Shown piece after piece: positions 7,953-16,243 of a DNA stretch of 64,000 nt; the first letter of the stretch is position 1; each line of letters opens with the position of its first letter. This DNA is from Eubacterium aggregans (GTDB lineage Bacteria > Bacillota > Clostridia > Eubacteriales > Eubacteriaceae). The DNA is taken from positions 124,001 through 188,000 of the forward strand of contig NZ_FNRK01000001.1 of NCBI RefSeq assembly GCF_900107815.1. Direction: 5' to 3'. The translations under genes and the position numbers were made by a program. The notes beneath the pieces are model-generated. The model was not told the DNA's origin. It searched no databases and worked only from the letters and a program-made list of their open reading frames with translations.

Positions 7953-8489
7953 TTATTCTTTCGTATCAAAGCCTAAGACATCACTATAATGACATAAATC
8001 CGGATTTATTTTTAACACCTCTGAAAAGAGAAATTGGGCTAATTCACGGTTTCCCTGAAAAAGATAGCCAGTATTCCCCCTCCCCAAACGGTTAAAGGGT
8101 CCATATTTTAAAGGCTGAAGTTTATAACACTGTTCTCCTAAAGGCTTTGTTCGGACTGGATTCTGCACAACAATATACTGAGTATCCACGCGCCAACCTT
8201 GATCTTCCCATAATTTTTCTCGCTGAATGGCTTCTGGCTGTATTGCTGGATAACAGTCCGATACCGCAATACTCAACGCTACGATAGATTGTTTAACGCT
8301 ATGAAAAATAACATCACCTTTTCGAACATGGGTCATCCGTGTCCATGCCGCATTTGTTCTTCCCTCTGCTGTTGCCTGAGGTGCCCAAAGATAACCGCCA
8401 TGTCGTTCTCTTTCATAGGTTTTATTTTGAAAAACGAAATAATATTGCGGAAAAACAATTTGCTTGTGCAACGTTCCTTGCTTTTTCAC
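7953..8489 (-). CDS. EVE-like (PUA superfamily) domain protein
   Basis: A 178-residue protein starting at a GTG with GGGGGGAG upstream. YYFVFQNKTYERE, GGYLWAP, WTRMTHVRKGDVIFHS and IVALSIAVSDCY resemble the EVE-like modified-base-binding domain that begins some HNH or other restriction endonucleases. KYGPFNRLGRGNTGYLF closes the domain. No nuclease motif follows, so this is either a stand-alone reader or the remnant of a longer enzyme. Its base composition is clearly more AT-rich than the flanking genes, which points to acquisition. The function of the free domain is not known; a role in restriction of modified DNA is inference. Confidence 0.6.
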   Translation of the reverse strand: MKKQGTLHKQIVFPQYYFVFQNKTYERERHGGYLWAPQATAEGRTNAAWTRMTHVRKGDVIFHSVKQSIVALSIAVSDCYPAIQPEAIQREKLWEDQGWRVDTQYIVVQNPVRTKPLGEQCYKLQPLKYGPFNRLGRGNTGYLFQGNRELAQFLFSEVLKINPDLCHYSDVLGFDTKE

Positions 8490-8569
8490 TTCATACTCCC
8501 CCCTATTTTATTGAAAGTCGCTTTTATTATACCACTTTTTTTAAACGATAAAAAGAAGCTGAAATAGAA

Positions 8570-8593
8570 AAAAGCCCTATCACTAAGGCTTTT
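8570..8593 (-). terminator. Terminator of the ferredoxin-like gene
   Basis: On the minus strand AAAAGCC (8593-8587) pairs with GGCTTTT (8576-8570) and runs into more Ts. It lies about 65 bases after the stop codon at 8660. Confidence 0.7.
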
Positions 8594-8659
8594 CACAAGA
8601 AGTTATTTGGCGATAGGAATCTTCTGTTAACGTAAAGCCAGCGGACGAACCGCTTTCCT

Positions 8660-9412
8660 CTACCCTTCCACAATCCGCCCATCTGTCCCCACAACCACCA
8701 CCTGCCAGGGGATCATCTTCCCACTATCCATGAGCGCCTGCTTCACCGCATTCTCAATCCCACCGCAGCAGGGGACTTCCATCCGCACTACGGTCAAGCT
8801 TTTGATATCATTTTGGGCGATGATGGCGGTGAGCTTTTCAGCATAGTCCACCATATCCAGCTTAGGACAGCCGATGAGGGTCACCTTGTCTTTAATGAAA
8901 TCCCGGTGGAAATTGCCGTAGGCATAGGCGGTACAATCCGCAGCCACCAGGAGTTTGGCACCGTCAAAGTAGGGGGCATTGACGGGGGCCAGCTTAATCT
9001 GAACCGGCCAGTTCCCTAACTCCGCAGGGGCCGGACCTACCGCGACCGGGGCGACTGGAGCAGTCGGTTCAGCTGGGGCATTTTCCCGGTGAATGGCCCG
9101 GGACTGGCTGCCGGGGCAGCCACAGGGCAGCGCTTCTCCCTGGACGTTGAAGGGGGCTTTAGGTTTTTCCTTCTTGGCCTCCATATTGGCCTGGACAGCG
9201 GCTTCATCGTAGGCATCGGCTTCCCGCTCCACAAAGGTAATGGCACCGGTAGGACAGGTGGGCAGGCAATCCCCCAGCCCGTCACAATAGTCATCCCGCA
9301 GCAGCTTGGCGACGCCGTCGACCATGCCGATGGCTCCTTCGTGGCAGGCATCGGCACAGGCCCCACAGCCATTGCATTTTTCTTCATCGATGTGTATAAT
9401 TCTTCGGATCAT
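8660..9412 (-). CDS. 2[4Fe-4S] ferredoxin-domain protein
   Basis: A 250-residue cytoplasmic iron-sulfur protein. Two cluster motifs lie at the N-terminus: CNGCGACADACHEG (residues 14-27) and CDGLGDCLPTCPTG (about residues 43-56). A linker with CGCPGSQSRAI and a proline/alanine-rich stretch (APAEPTAPVAPVAVGPAPAE) leads to a C-terminal domain with LVAADCTAYAYGNFHRDF, GCPKLD and VPCCGGIENAV. This architecture is familiar from clostridial genomes, where it often sits near redox regulators; the exact electron-transfer role is not established. A Crp/Fnr regulator lies 680 bases away on the other strand. A minus-strand TATAAT stands at 9455-9450 and GGAGGA precedes the ATG. Confidence 0.82.
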   Translation of the reverse strand: MIRRIIHIDEEKCNGCGACADACHEGAIGMVDGVAKLLRDDYCDGLGDCLPTCPTGAITFVEREADAYDEAAVQANMEAKKEKPKAPFNVQGEALPCGCPGSQSRAIHRENAPAEPTAPVAPVAVGPAPAELGNWPVQIKLAPVNAPYFDGAKLLVAADCTAYAYGNFHRDFIKDKVTLIGCPKLDMVDYAEKLTAIIAQNDIKSLTVVRMEVPCCGGIENAVKQALMDSGKMIPWQVVVVGTDGRIVEG

Positions 9413-9508
9413 ATTAAGTCCTCCTCTTCGTACTTGATTTTATGATTGTATTATACTAAACTTAAGGGCATCAATCGGTTGTTTTTACAACATTACAGGA
9501 GTCTTAAG

Positions 9509-10057
9509 ATGAATAATCCATTAAATTTACGAATGGCAGCCCCCGGGGATGCCGAAGCCCTTCTCAACATATACCGCCCCTATATCACTGCGTCCTCGGC
9601 CTCCTTTGAAACCGAGGTTCCGGATCTAGCTGTCTTCAGGGAGCGGATTTGCCACACCTTAGAGACCTACCCCTATCTGGTGGCCGAGGTGGATGGACAG
9701 CCTGTGGGTTATGCCTACGGGGCGGCCCTTCGAGGCCGGCCGGCCTACGATTGGGCGGTGGAAACCACCATCTATCTGAGTCAAAACGCCTGTGGCCAAG
9801 GCATTGGCCGGGCACTATACCACGAACTCCTCGGGCTTCTGACCACCCAGAATTTTACCCGGGCCTACGCCTGCATCACCGGGAGCAACACCGGGAGCAT
9901 CGCCTTCCATGAAGCCTTTGGCTACACAATGGCCGGCCGTTTTTCGGGCTGTGGCTACAAGCACGGCCGCTGGGAGGATGTGTGCTGGCTGGAGCGGCCC
10001 TTAGCGGCGGCCCAAAATCCACCCCTTCCCATCGTTCCCCTATCCCACATGGCTTAG
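9509..10057 (+). CDS. GNAT acetyltransferase, phosphinothricin-type
   Basis: A 182-residue GNAT protein of the Pat/MnaT group, which acetylates phosphinothricin-like or methionine-sulfoximine-like amines. Family marks are LRMAAPGDAEALLNIYRPYI at the start, ASFETEVPD, YAYGAALRGRPAYDWAVETTIYL and the acetyl-CoA loop CGQGIGRALYHEL (about residues 90-102), then SIAFHEAFGYTMAGRF and a W-x-D-V-x-W ending. The ATG at 9509 is preferred over one 63 bases upstream because CAGGAG stands just before it. First gene of the plus-strand block; the Crp/Fnr gene follows after 31 bases. Confidence 0.88.
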   Translation: MNNPLNLRMAAPGDAEALLNIYRPYITASSASFETEVPDLAVFRERICHTLETYPYLVAEVDGQPVGYAYGAALRGRPAYDWAVETTIYLSQNACGQGIGRALYHELLGLLTTQNFTRAYACITGSNTGSIAFHEAFGYTMAGRFSGCGYKHGRWEDVCWLERPLAAAQNPPLPIVPLSHMA

Positions 10058-10088
10058 ATCCCACATTCTAAAACCAGGAGGCCTTTCC

Positions 10089-10775
10089 ATGACCACTCTC
10101 ACCTCTGATCAATTTGAATTATTAACCCACTCCCCTTTATTTCGCAGTATTCCCCCGGACCGTTTATCCCAGGCCCTTTCCTGCCTGGGTGCCCGGGTGA
10201 AGGCCTGCCCCAAGGGCAGCCGTCTCTTTGAGGTGGGGGTCCCCTCGGTGGAGCTGGGCTTTGTCCTCTCCGGCGGGGTGGAGCTCTCCAAGGAGGATTA
10301 CTGGGGTAACCGGATTCTCCTGGGGCAGTCCGGCCCGGGACAGATTGTGGGTGAGGTCTACGCCTGCCTCCCCGACGAGCCCATGGATGTGACCGCCACA
10401 GCGGTGGAGGATTCCCTCATTTTATTCCTGAGGGTGGACTGCCTGTTGGACGATACCAGACATTGTACCTGGCAGCCCTTTTTAAGCCGGAACCTCATTG
10501 CTGTTCTCTCCCGAAAAACCCTGGGGCTCACCCGGAAGATTGAGCATTCCTCCAAACGGACCATCCGTCTGAAGGTGCTGTCCTACCTCTCGGCCCAGGC
10601 CACCCATGTTGGCAGCCCCACCTTCACCATCCCCTACAATCGCCAGGGGCTGGCGGACTATTTAGCGGTGGACCGCAGTGCCCTGTCGGCGGAGCTGTCC
10701 CGTATGAGTAAGGAAGGGCTCATTACGGTCCGCCGCAACCATTTCACCCTTCACGCCCCGTCCCACCTCCAATAA
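10089..10775 (+). CDS. Crp/Fnr-family transcriptional regulator
   Basis: A 228-residue regulator with an N-terminal cyclic-nucleotide-binding-like beta-barrel (about residues 15-130, with ELGFVLSGGVELS and GQSGPGQIVGEV) and a C-terminal winged helix containing NRQGLADYLAVDRSALSAELSRM (recognition helix near residue 195). The arginine and glutamate that bind cAMP in Crp are not evident, so another signal is likely. It has scattered Cys but no clear Fnr cluster motif. AGGAGG precedes the ATG. Directly upstream of the ABC importer operon, whose promoter carries an inverted repeat, it may regulate that operon; this is inference. Confidence 0.87.
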   Translation: MTTLTSDQFELLTHSPLFRSIPPDRLSQALSCLGARVKACPKGSRLFEVGVPSVELGFVLSGGVELSKEDYWGNRILLGQSGPGQIVGEVYACLPDEPMDVTATAVEDSLILFLRVDCLLDDTRHCTWQPFLSRNLIAVLSRKTLGLTRKIEHSSKRTIRLKVLSYLSAQATHVGSPTFTIPYNRQGLADYLAVDRSALSAELSRMSKEGLITVRRNHFTLHAPSHLQ

Positions 10776-10811
10776 AGTTAGCCATCCTAAAAAAATCACC
10801 CCGCCCGGGGC

Positions 10812-10868
10812 TTGTAAACGTCCTATCCTCTGTTATACTTCAAATGAACGTTAAATATGTAACAGAGG
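10812..10868 (+). promoter_or_regulatory. ABC importer promoter with overlapping inverted repeat
   Basis: TTGTAA (10812-10817) and TATACT (10834-10839) stand 16 bases apart. A perfect 9-bp inverted repeat, CCTCTGTTA at 10827-10835 and TAACAGAGG at 10860-10868, overlaps the -10 on the left and the ribosome binding site on the right. It may be a protein-binding site, possibly for the adjacent Crp/Fnr protein. Confidence 0.6.
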
Positions 10869-10876
10869 AGGAATTT

Positions 10877-12418
10877 ATGAAACGAATTTTAGCAATCCTG
10901 TTGGTGCTCGCCATGGTCCTGGGCTTTGGGGCCTGCGGCAAAAGCACAAACCTCAATACCGAGCCGGATACCCTGGTCTATGGCAGTAGGGACTATACCC
11001 GGATTAATCCGGCCATGGACGAGCACGGGGAAATTAATGCATTAATTTTTAATGGTCTCACCGCCCACAACGGTGAAAATAAGGTGGTCCCCAGCTTGGC
11101 TAAAAGCTGGGAATTCGACACGGCCTCCAATACCTACACCTTCCACCTGGAGGAAGGGGTGAAATGGCAGGATGGTGAACCCTTTACCGCCGAGGATGTT
11201 AAATTTACCATCGAAGCCATCATGGACCCTGAAAATGCTTCAGAAAATGCCCCGAACTATGAGGATGTGCAAAAAATCACGGTGGTGGATCAAAACACCA
11301 TTACCTTCCAGTTGGATGCCCCCAATGTGGCCTTTTTAGATTATATGACCATGGCCATTTTACCCAAGCATCTTTTAGAGGGCCAGGATATGCAGGAGTC
11401 GGATTTCTTTAGAAATCCCGTGGGAACTGGTCCCTATAAAATTGAAAACTGGACCGAGGGCCAAGCCATCACCCTGGTGAAAAACACAGATTATTTCAAG
11501 GGGACCCCCCACATCGGCAAGGTGATCTTCAAGATTGTCGATGATGATAATGCCAAGGCCATCCAGATGGAATCCGGGGAGCTGGATTTAGCCCTGCTGA
11601 CTCCCAAGGATGCAAAAGCCTTCCAGGGCAAGGAGGGCTTTACCGTTTACGATCTTAAAACCGCGGATTATCGGGGGATTATGTACAATTTTGCCAATTC
11701 CTATTGGCAGAAGAACAAGGATATCATCCCGGCCATTAACTACGGGATTGATCGCCAGGCTATTATCGATGCCGTGCTCCTAGGCCAGGGCATGACGGCC
11801 TACGGCCCCCTCCAGCGCAATATCTACAATAACCCCAGCGTGGAGCATTACGACTACAGCCCGGAAAAGGCCAAGGCCCTCCTTGAGGCGGCTGGCTGCA
11901 AGAAGGGGGATGACGGGTTTTATTACCGGAACAATGAAAAGCTGGGCTTTGTCATCAGCGTTGGTGCCGGGGATCAGGTCCGGGTGGATATCGCCCAGGC
12001 CGCTGCCCAGCAGCTCAAGGAAATCGGGATTGATGTGACAGTGGACATTCCTGAGAAGGTGGACTGGGACGGACAGATGGCCTATCTTATCGGCTGGGGC
12101 AGTCCCTTCGATGCCGATGACCATACCTACAAAATCTTTGGGACGGATAAGGGGGCCAATTACTCCAGCTATTCCAACCCCCTGGTAGACCAGTATCTGG
12201 TTGAGGCCCGCCAATCCGACGACCCCATGGCCCGTAAGGCCGCCTACGATGCCTTCCAGACGGCCCTGGCCAGTGATCCGGCCTATACCTTTATCTGCTA
12301 CATCGATGCCAATTACGTGGCCAACAATACCGTCCAGGGCATTTCTCCGGACACGGTCATGGGGCACCATGGCGTCGGCATTTTCTGGAACATTGCCGAC
12401 TGGACCCTGGCGGAATAA
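10877..12418 (+). CDS. ABC importer substrate-binding lipoprotein, SBP_bac_5
   Basis: A 513-residue extracytoplasmic binding protein of the peptide/nickel family. Residues 1-23 form a lipoprotein signal (MKRILAILLVLAMVLGFGAC, with the Cys as lipid anchor). Family motifs include NPAMDEHGEINALIFNGL near the start, FHLEEGVKWQDGEPFTAEDV and GTGPYKIENW. It ends with MGHHGVGIFWNIADWTL, a His-containing ending that I associate with nickel/peptide-type members. The start at 10877 is fixed by the AGAGGAGG site; an ATG 33 bases upstream lacks one. First gene of a five-gene importer. The ligand, whether peptide, nickel complex or metallophore, cannot be decided from sequence. Confidence 0.88.
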   Translation: MKRILAILLVLAMVLGFGACGKSTNLNTEPDTLVYGSRDYTRINPAMDEHGEINALIFNGLTAHNGENKVVPSLAKSWEFDTASNTYTFHLEEGVKWQDGEPFTAEDVKFTIEAIMDPENASENAPNYEDVQKITVVDQNTITFQLDAPNVAFLDYMTMAILPKHLLEGQDMQESDFFRNPVGTGPYKIENWTEGQAITLVKNTDYFKGTPHIGKVIFKIVDDDNAKAIQMESGELDLALLTPKDAKAFQGKEGFTVYDLKTADYRGIMYNFANSYWQKNKDIIPAINYGIDRQAIIDAVLLGQGMTAYGPLQRNIYNNPSVEHYDYSPEKAKALLEAAGCKKGDDGFYYRNNEKLGFVISVGAGDQVRVDIAQAAAQQLKEIGIDVTVDIPEKVDWDGQMAYLIGWGSPFDADDHTYKIFGTDKGANYSSYSNPLVDQYLVEARQSDDPMARKAAYDAFQTALASDPAYTFICYIDANYVANNTVQGISPDTVMGHHGVGIFWNIADWTLAE

Positions 12419-12422
12419 ATCC

Positions 12423-13439
12423 ATGCCGCCATTATTACAGGTCCATAACCTGTCGGTCAGCTTTCACACCCCCCAGGGTGAGGTCCAGGCCCTCCGGGGC
12501 ATCAACTTCGACCTCGCCCCGGGTGAGATTCTGGCGGTGGTGGGGGAATCCGGCTGCGGCAAAAGCGTGATGTGCAAAACCCTCATGGGGCTGCTGCCGG
12601 ATACTGCTGCCGTAAAATCCGGCAGTATCCGCCTAAAGGGCCAGGACATGACCCACCTAAGGGAACGGGAGATGCAGAAGCTCCGGGGAGATCAGCTGGC
12701 CATGGTCTTCCAGGACCCCATGACGGCCCTGAACCCCACCATGACCATTGGAAAACAGATTGCTGAGGCCATTCTTATCCATTCACCTAACTTGACCCGG
12801 GAGGCCCTGGAGCATCAGATCATCGCCCTGATGACGCTGGTGGGCATTGACCGTCCCCGGGAGCGTATGGCCCTCTACCCCTACAATTTTTCCGGGGGGA
12901 TGCGCCAGCGCAGTGTCATGGCCATCGCCCTGGCCGGAAATCCGGAAATCCTACTGGCGGACGAGCCCACCACAGCCCTGGATGTCACCATCCAGGCCCA
13001 GATTTTAGATCTGCTTTTAGATATACAGACCCGGCTGGGCACCGCCACTATCCTGGTCTCCCACGATTTAGGGGTTGTGGCCCGGGTGGCCAATCGGGTG
13101 GCGGTGATGTACGCCGGAAAGATTGTTGAAATCGGACGGGCGGAAGAGGTGTACTCCAATCCCCGACACCCCTATACCTGGGGGCTGATGCGCTCCCTTC
13201 CGGCCCTGTGCCGGGGAGACGACCGACTTTACACCATCCCCGGTATGCCTCCATCCCTAATCAACCCGCCTCCAGGGGATGCCTTCGCCCCCCGGAACGA
13301 ATACGCTCTGGCCATCGATTATGTGGAGGAACCGCCCCTTTTTAAAATAACCGATACCCACTACGCGGCCACCTGGCTTTTAGACCCCCGGGCACCCAAG
13401 ATTACGCCCCCCATTGGAGGTGCACCCCATGACCACTGA
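12423..13439 (+). CDS. Peptide/nickel ABC ATPase, OppD/NikD-like
   Basis: A 338-residue cytoplasmic ATPase. Walker A is GESGCGKSVM (about residues 41-50), the signature is FSGGMRQRSVMAIAL, Walker B is ILLADEPTTALD and the switch His is in VSHDLGV. Near the C-terminus the OppD-family region reads PPGDAFAPRNEYA; family members usually have Cys at the two positions that are Asp and Asn here, so the C-terminal metal-cluster motif appears to be lost. The ATG at 12423 follows the binding-protein stop by four bases. It partners with the second ATPase at 13429. Confidence 0.9.
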   Translation: MPPLLQVHNLSVSFHTPQGEVQALRGINFDLAPGEILAVVGESGCGKSVMCKTLMGLLPDTAAVKSGSIRLKGQDMTHLREREMQKLRGDQLAMVFQDPMTALNPTMTIGKQIAEAILIHSPNLTREALEHQIIALMTLVGIDRPRERMALYPYNFSGGMRQRSVMAIALAGNPEILLADEPTTALDVTIQAQILDLLLDIQTRLGTATILVSHDLGVVARVANRVAVMYAGKIVEIGRAEEVYSNPRHPYTWGLMRSLPALCRGDDRLYTIPGMPPSLINPPPGDAFAPRNEYALAIDYVEEPPLFKITDTHYAATWLLDPRAPKITPPIGGAPHDH

Positions 13440-14388
13440 ATCCATTTTAGAAATCAACGGCCTCACCCATACCTTCCCCCTGACTAAAAAACAGGTTATT
13501 CCGGCGGTGGATAACCTTTCCTTCACCATTCCCCGGGGGGAAATTTTTGGATTGGTGGGGGAATCTGGTTCCGGTAAATCTACGGTTGCCCGGTGTATTA
13601 TGAATCTCTATCGCCCCGCCCCGGGGCAAATCTGTTTCAAGGGTATCGACCTTGGCGATCCCAAAGCCCTTCGGCAGCACAAAAAAATCCTGAATACTAA
13701 GCGACAGCTTATTTTTCAGGATTCTAACTCCAGCCTCAACCAACGGATGCGGGTGGCGGATATTCTCACCGAGCCCATGAAGATTAATCACATCCCCTTT
13801 CCCCGGGGCTCTGCTCGAGCTGAGGCCGAATTCCAGCTCCGGGCCGTGGGCCTGGATGGGGGGACCCTGGACCTTTACCCCTCGGAGCTTTCCGGGGGCC
13901 AGCGCCAACGGGTGGCCATTGCCCGGGCCCTCTCCATGAACCCGGAGCTGCTGGTTGCCGACGAGCCCATCGCCTCACTGGATGTTTCCATTCAGGCCCA
14001 AATCGTCAATCTTTTTAAACATCTCCAGGAGGAGCACGGCTTTACCTTTTTGTTCATCGCCCACGATTTGGCCATGGTGGAATACCTCTGCGACCGAGTG
14101 GGTGTGATGGTCTCAGGGAAGCTGGTGGAGATTGCGCCCACGGCGGTGCTGTTTAACAACCCCATGCACCCCTACACCCAGGCCCTGCTTTCCGCCATTC
14201 CTAAGCCCGACCCCATCCGGGAGCGGGCCCGGCAGATAGGGGTTTTCTCTCCCCCGGGTTTTTACTCCCAGGGGGTGATGGAAGCCGTCGGACCGGATCA
14301 CTATATTTTAACAGAAAGGGGGGCCAAGGGATGCCCAAGCGCAATGCCGTCATTTACTATGGAAAAAAGGTTCTCGTCTTCCTGCTGA
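13429..14388 (+). CDS. Peptide/nickel ABC ATPase, OppF/NikE-like
   Basis: A 319-residue ATPase with Walker A GESGSGKSTVARCI, signature LSGGQRQRVAIARAL, Walker B LLVADEPIASLD and AHDLAMVEYL. Its ATG at 13429 overlaps the end of the first ATPase by 11 bases and has GGAGG upstream. Its last 19 codons overlap the first permease by 58 bases; the family-type ending PDHYILTE comes about 18 residues before the stop, so the extra tail may be a small frame change or a real extension. It powers import together with the OppD-like subunit. Confidence 0.88.
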   Translation: MTTESILEINGLTHTFPLTKKQVIPAVDNLSFTIPRGEIFGLVGESGSGKSTVARCIMNLYRPAPGQICFKGIDLGDPKALRQHKKILNTKRQLIFQDSNSSLNQRMRVADILTEPMKINHIPFPRGSARAEAEFQLRAVGLDGGTLDLYPSELSGGQRQRVAIARALSMNPELLVADEPIASLDVSIQAQIVNLFKHLQEEHGFTFLFIAHDLAMVEYLCDRVGVMVSGKLVEIAPTAVLFNNPMHPYTQALLSAIPKPDPIRERARQIGVFSPPGFYSQGVMEAVGPDHYILTERGAKGCPSAMPSFTMEKRFSSSC

Positions 14389-15341
14389 GTATCTTTGTCC
14401 TCTCGGTTATGGTATTTTATATTGCCCGGCTGGCTCCCGGGGACCCCCTGGTTTCCTACTACGGGGATCGGGTGGAGAAAATGACCCCGGCAGAGCACCA
14501 GTGGGCCGAGGAGAAGCTGGGCCTGACCGCCCCCATCCACGTCCAGTACCTTCGGTGGCTGGAATCCGCCGCCCAGGGGGATTTTGGCATTTCCTACAAG
14601 TATAAGCAGGATGTGGTCCAGGTGATGGCGGGCCGGCTGACCAATACCCTGATTCTGGGGGGGATCGGCTTTATCCTCATTTTTATCCTTGCCTTACTCC
14701 TGGGGATGCTCTGCGCCTGGAAGGAGGACGGCCTGGTGGACCGCCTCATTTGCAAGATCGGCACCATCACCAGCTGTATTCCTGAATTCTGGTTTGCCCT
14801 GGTCCTGATCCTCATCTGTTCTGTGGAGCTCCGGCTCCTCCCCAGCAGCGGGGCCTATACCATCGGCCACCAGGGGGATATAGGCGATCGCCTGGCCCAC
14901 CTCATCCTCCCCATGACCGTGGTGGTGATGGGGCATCTCTGGTACTACGCCTATATGATTCGCAATAAAATCCTCGAGGAGGTCCGGGCGGATTATGTGC
15001 TTCTGGCTAAGTCCAAGGGCCTGAGCAAGGGGCAAATCCTCTTTCGGCACTGCCTCCAGGGGGTTCTCCCCGCCTATTTGAGCATTATGGCCATTGCGGT
15101 TCCCCATGTGCTCATGGGGACTTTTATTGTGGAAACGGTGTTTTCTTATCCGGGCATTGGCCTGCTCTCCTACGAAAGCGCCCGGTATAAGGACTACAAC
15201 CTGCTCATGCTCCTCTGCCTCTTCTCCGGGGTCATTGTGATTCTGTGCAACCTCATTGCCCAGACCGTTAACGAGCATATCGATCCTCGGATCAAGGCCA
15301 CCGTCCAGACTGAAAAATCGGAGGTGCAAAATCATGAATGA
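14331..15341 (+). CDS. Peptide/nickel ABC permease, DppB/NikB-like
   Basis: A 336-residue inner-membrane permease. An N-terminal membrane segment (VLVFLLSIFVLSVMVFYIA) is followed by an extracytoplasmic stretch with LAPGDPLVSYYGDR and LGLTAPIHVQYLRWL, then five more hydrophobic segments. The ATPase-contact loop EVRADYVLLAKSKGLSKGQI (about residues 217-236) is the EAA-type motif. The start codon lies inside the end of the second ATPase gene; GGCCAAGGG stands before it. The gene ends in an eight-base overlap with the second permease (ATGAATGA). Confidence 0.9.
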   Translation: MPKRNAVIYYGKKVLVFLLSIFVLSVMVFYIARLAPGDPLVSYYGDRVEKMTPAEHQWAEEKLGLTAPIHVQYLRWLESAAQGDFGISYKYKQDVVQVMAGRLTNTLILGGIGFILIFILALLLGMLCAWKEDGLVDRLICKIGTITSCIPEFWFALVLILICSVELRLLPSSGAYTIGHQGDIGDRLAHLILPMTVVVMGHLWYYAYMIRNKILEEVRADYVLLAKSKGLSKGQILFRHCLQGVLPAYLSIMAIAVPHVLMGTFIVETVFSYPGIGLLSYESARYKDYNLLMLLCLFSGVIVILCNLIAQTVNEHIDPRIKATVQTEKSEVQNHE

Positions 15342-16215
15342 TCCCTTTAAAATCGTCGGTATCCAGGAGCTGCCCGCCGCACCGGTCCTCCGGCCGAAGT
15401 GGTATCAGGGGAAGCCCATCCTCTCCATGGTTCTGTTGGGCCTTATTGTGCTGGGATGTCTGTTCTGCCAGCTTATTATGACCAAGGACCCCACCTATAT
15501 GAATCTCATGGATTATAACCAGGCCCCCAATGGCACCTATCTTTTTGGAACGGATACCATGGGCCGGGATATTTTCTCCATGATTTGGTACGGCGGTCGG
15601 ATATCCCTCTTTATCGGCTTTTTTTCCACGGCTATTTCCACGGCCATCGCCATTGTCTTTGGGGCTGTCAGCGGCTGTGCCCCTCCATGGCTGGATACCC
15701 TGCTCATGCGCCTGACGGATATTATCCTCAGTATTCCCGGACTGCTCCTGACCATCCTGATCCTGGCCATCCTCGGTCAGGCCAATGTGTTGACCATCTC
15801 CATCGTCATTGGACTGACCAGTTGGACCAGCATCGCCAAGGTGGTCCGCACCGAGGTTCAGCAAATCCGAAATAGTGAGTATGTCCTGGCGTCCCGCTGC
15901 ATGGGGGGCGGGTTTTTCCATATCCTCTGGCATCACCTCACCCCTAATTTCATTTCTTCCATTATGTTTATGGTGGTGATGAATATCCGAAGCGCCATCG
16001 TGGCGGAATCCACCCTTAGCTTTATGGGTCTGGGCCTTCCCCTGGAGATTATTTCCTGGGGGAGTATGCTCTCTTTATCTGAAAAGGCACTGCTGACCAA
16101 TTCCTGGTGGATCATCCTGATCCCCGGCTTTTTCCTGGTCCTCACCCTCATGTGCGTCACCAATATCGGCAATTACCTCCGAAAATCCAGCAACCGCAGC
16201 CAAAGTAATTTGTAG
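15334..16215 (+). CDS. Peptide/nickel ABC permease, DppC/NikC-like
   Basis: A 293-residue inner-membrane permease, partner of the gene at 14331. It shows the DppC N-terminal pattern: a cytoplasmic lead, a membrane segment (LSMVLLGLIVLGCLFCQLI), then NGTYLFGTDTMGRDIFSMIWYGGRISL, the family hallmark. Four to five further segments follow, with TEVQQIRNSEYVLASRCMG as the ATPase-contact loop. The ATG at 15334 is supported by GGAGG ten bases upstream and by the overlap with the previous stop. Last gene of the importer; no clear terminator is seen in the 28 bases before the convergent GNAT gene. Confidence 0.9.
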   Translation: MNDPFKIVGIQELPAAPVLRPKWYQGKPILSMVLLGLIVLGCLFCQLIMTKDPTYMNLMDYNQAPNGTYLFGTDTMGRDIFSMIWYGGRISLFIGFFSTAISTAIAIVFGAVSGCAPPWLDTLLMRLTDIILSIPGLLLTILILAILGQANVLTISIVIGLTSWTSIAKVVRTEVQQIRNSEYVLASRCMGGGFFHILWHHLTPNFISSIMFMVVMNIRSAIVAESTLSFMGLGLPLEIISWGSMLSLSEKALLTNSWWIILIPGFFLVLTLMCVTNIGNYLRKSSNRSQSNL

Positions 16216-16243
16216 AGGAGCGTCGAACAGCTTACCCTTCACC

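Noticed and set aside
10788-10812. GC-rich hairpin before the importer promoter as a terminator of the Crp/Fnr gene
   Set aside because: The A-run lies on the wrong side for a plus-strand terminator, and no minus-strand gene would use it.
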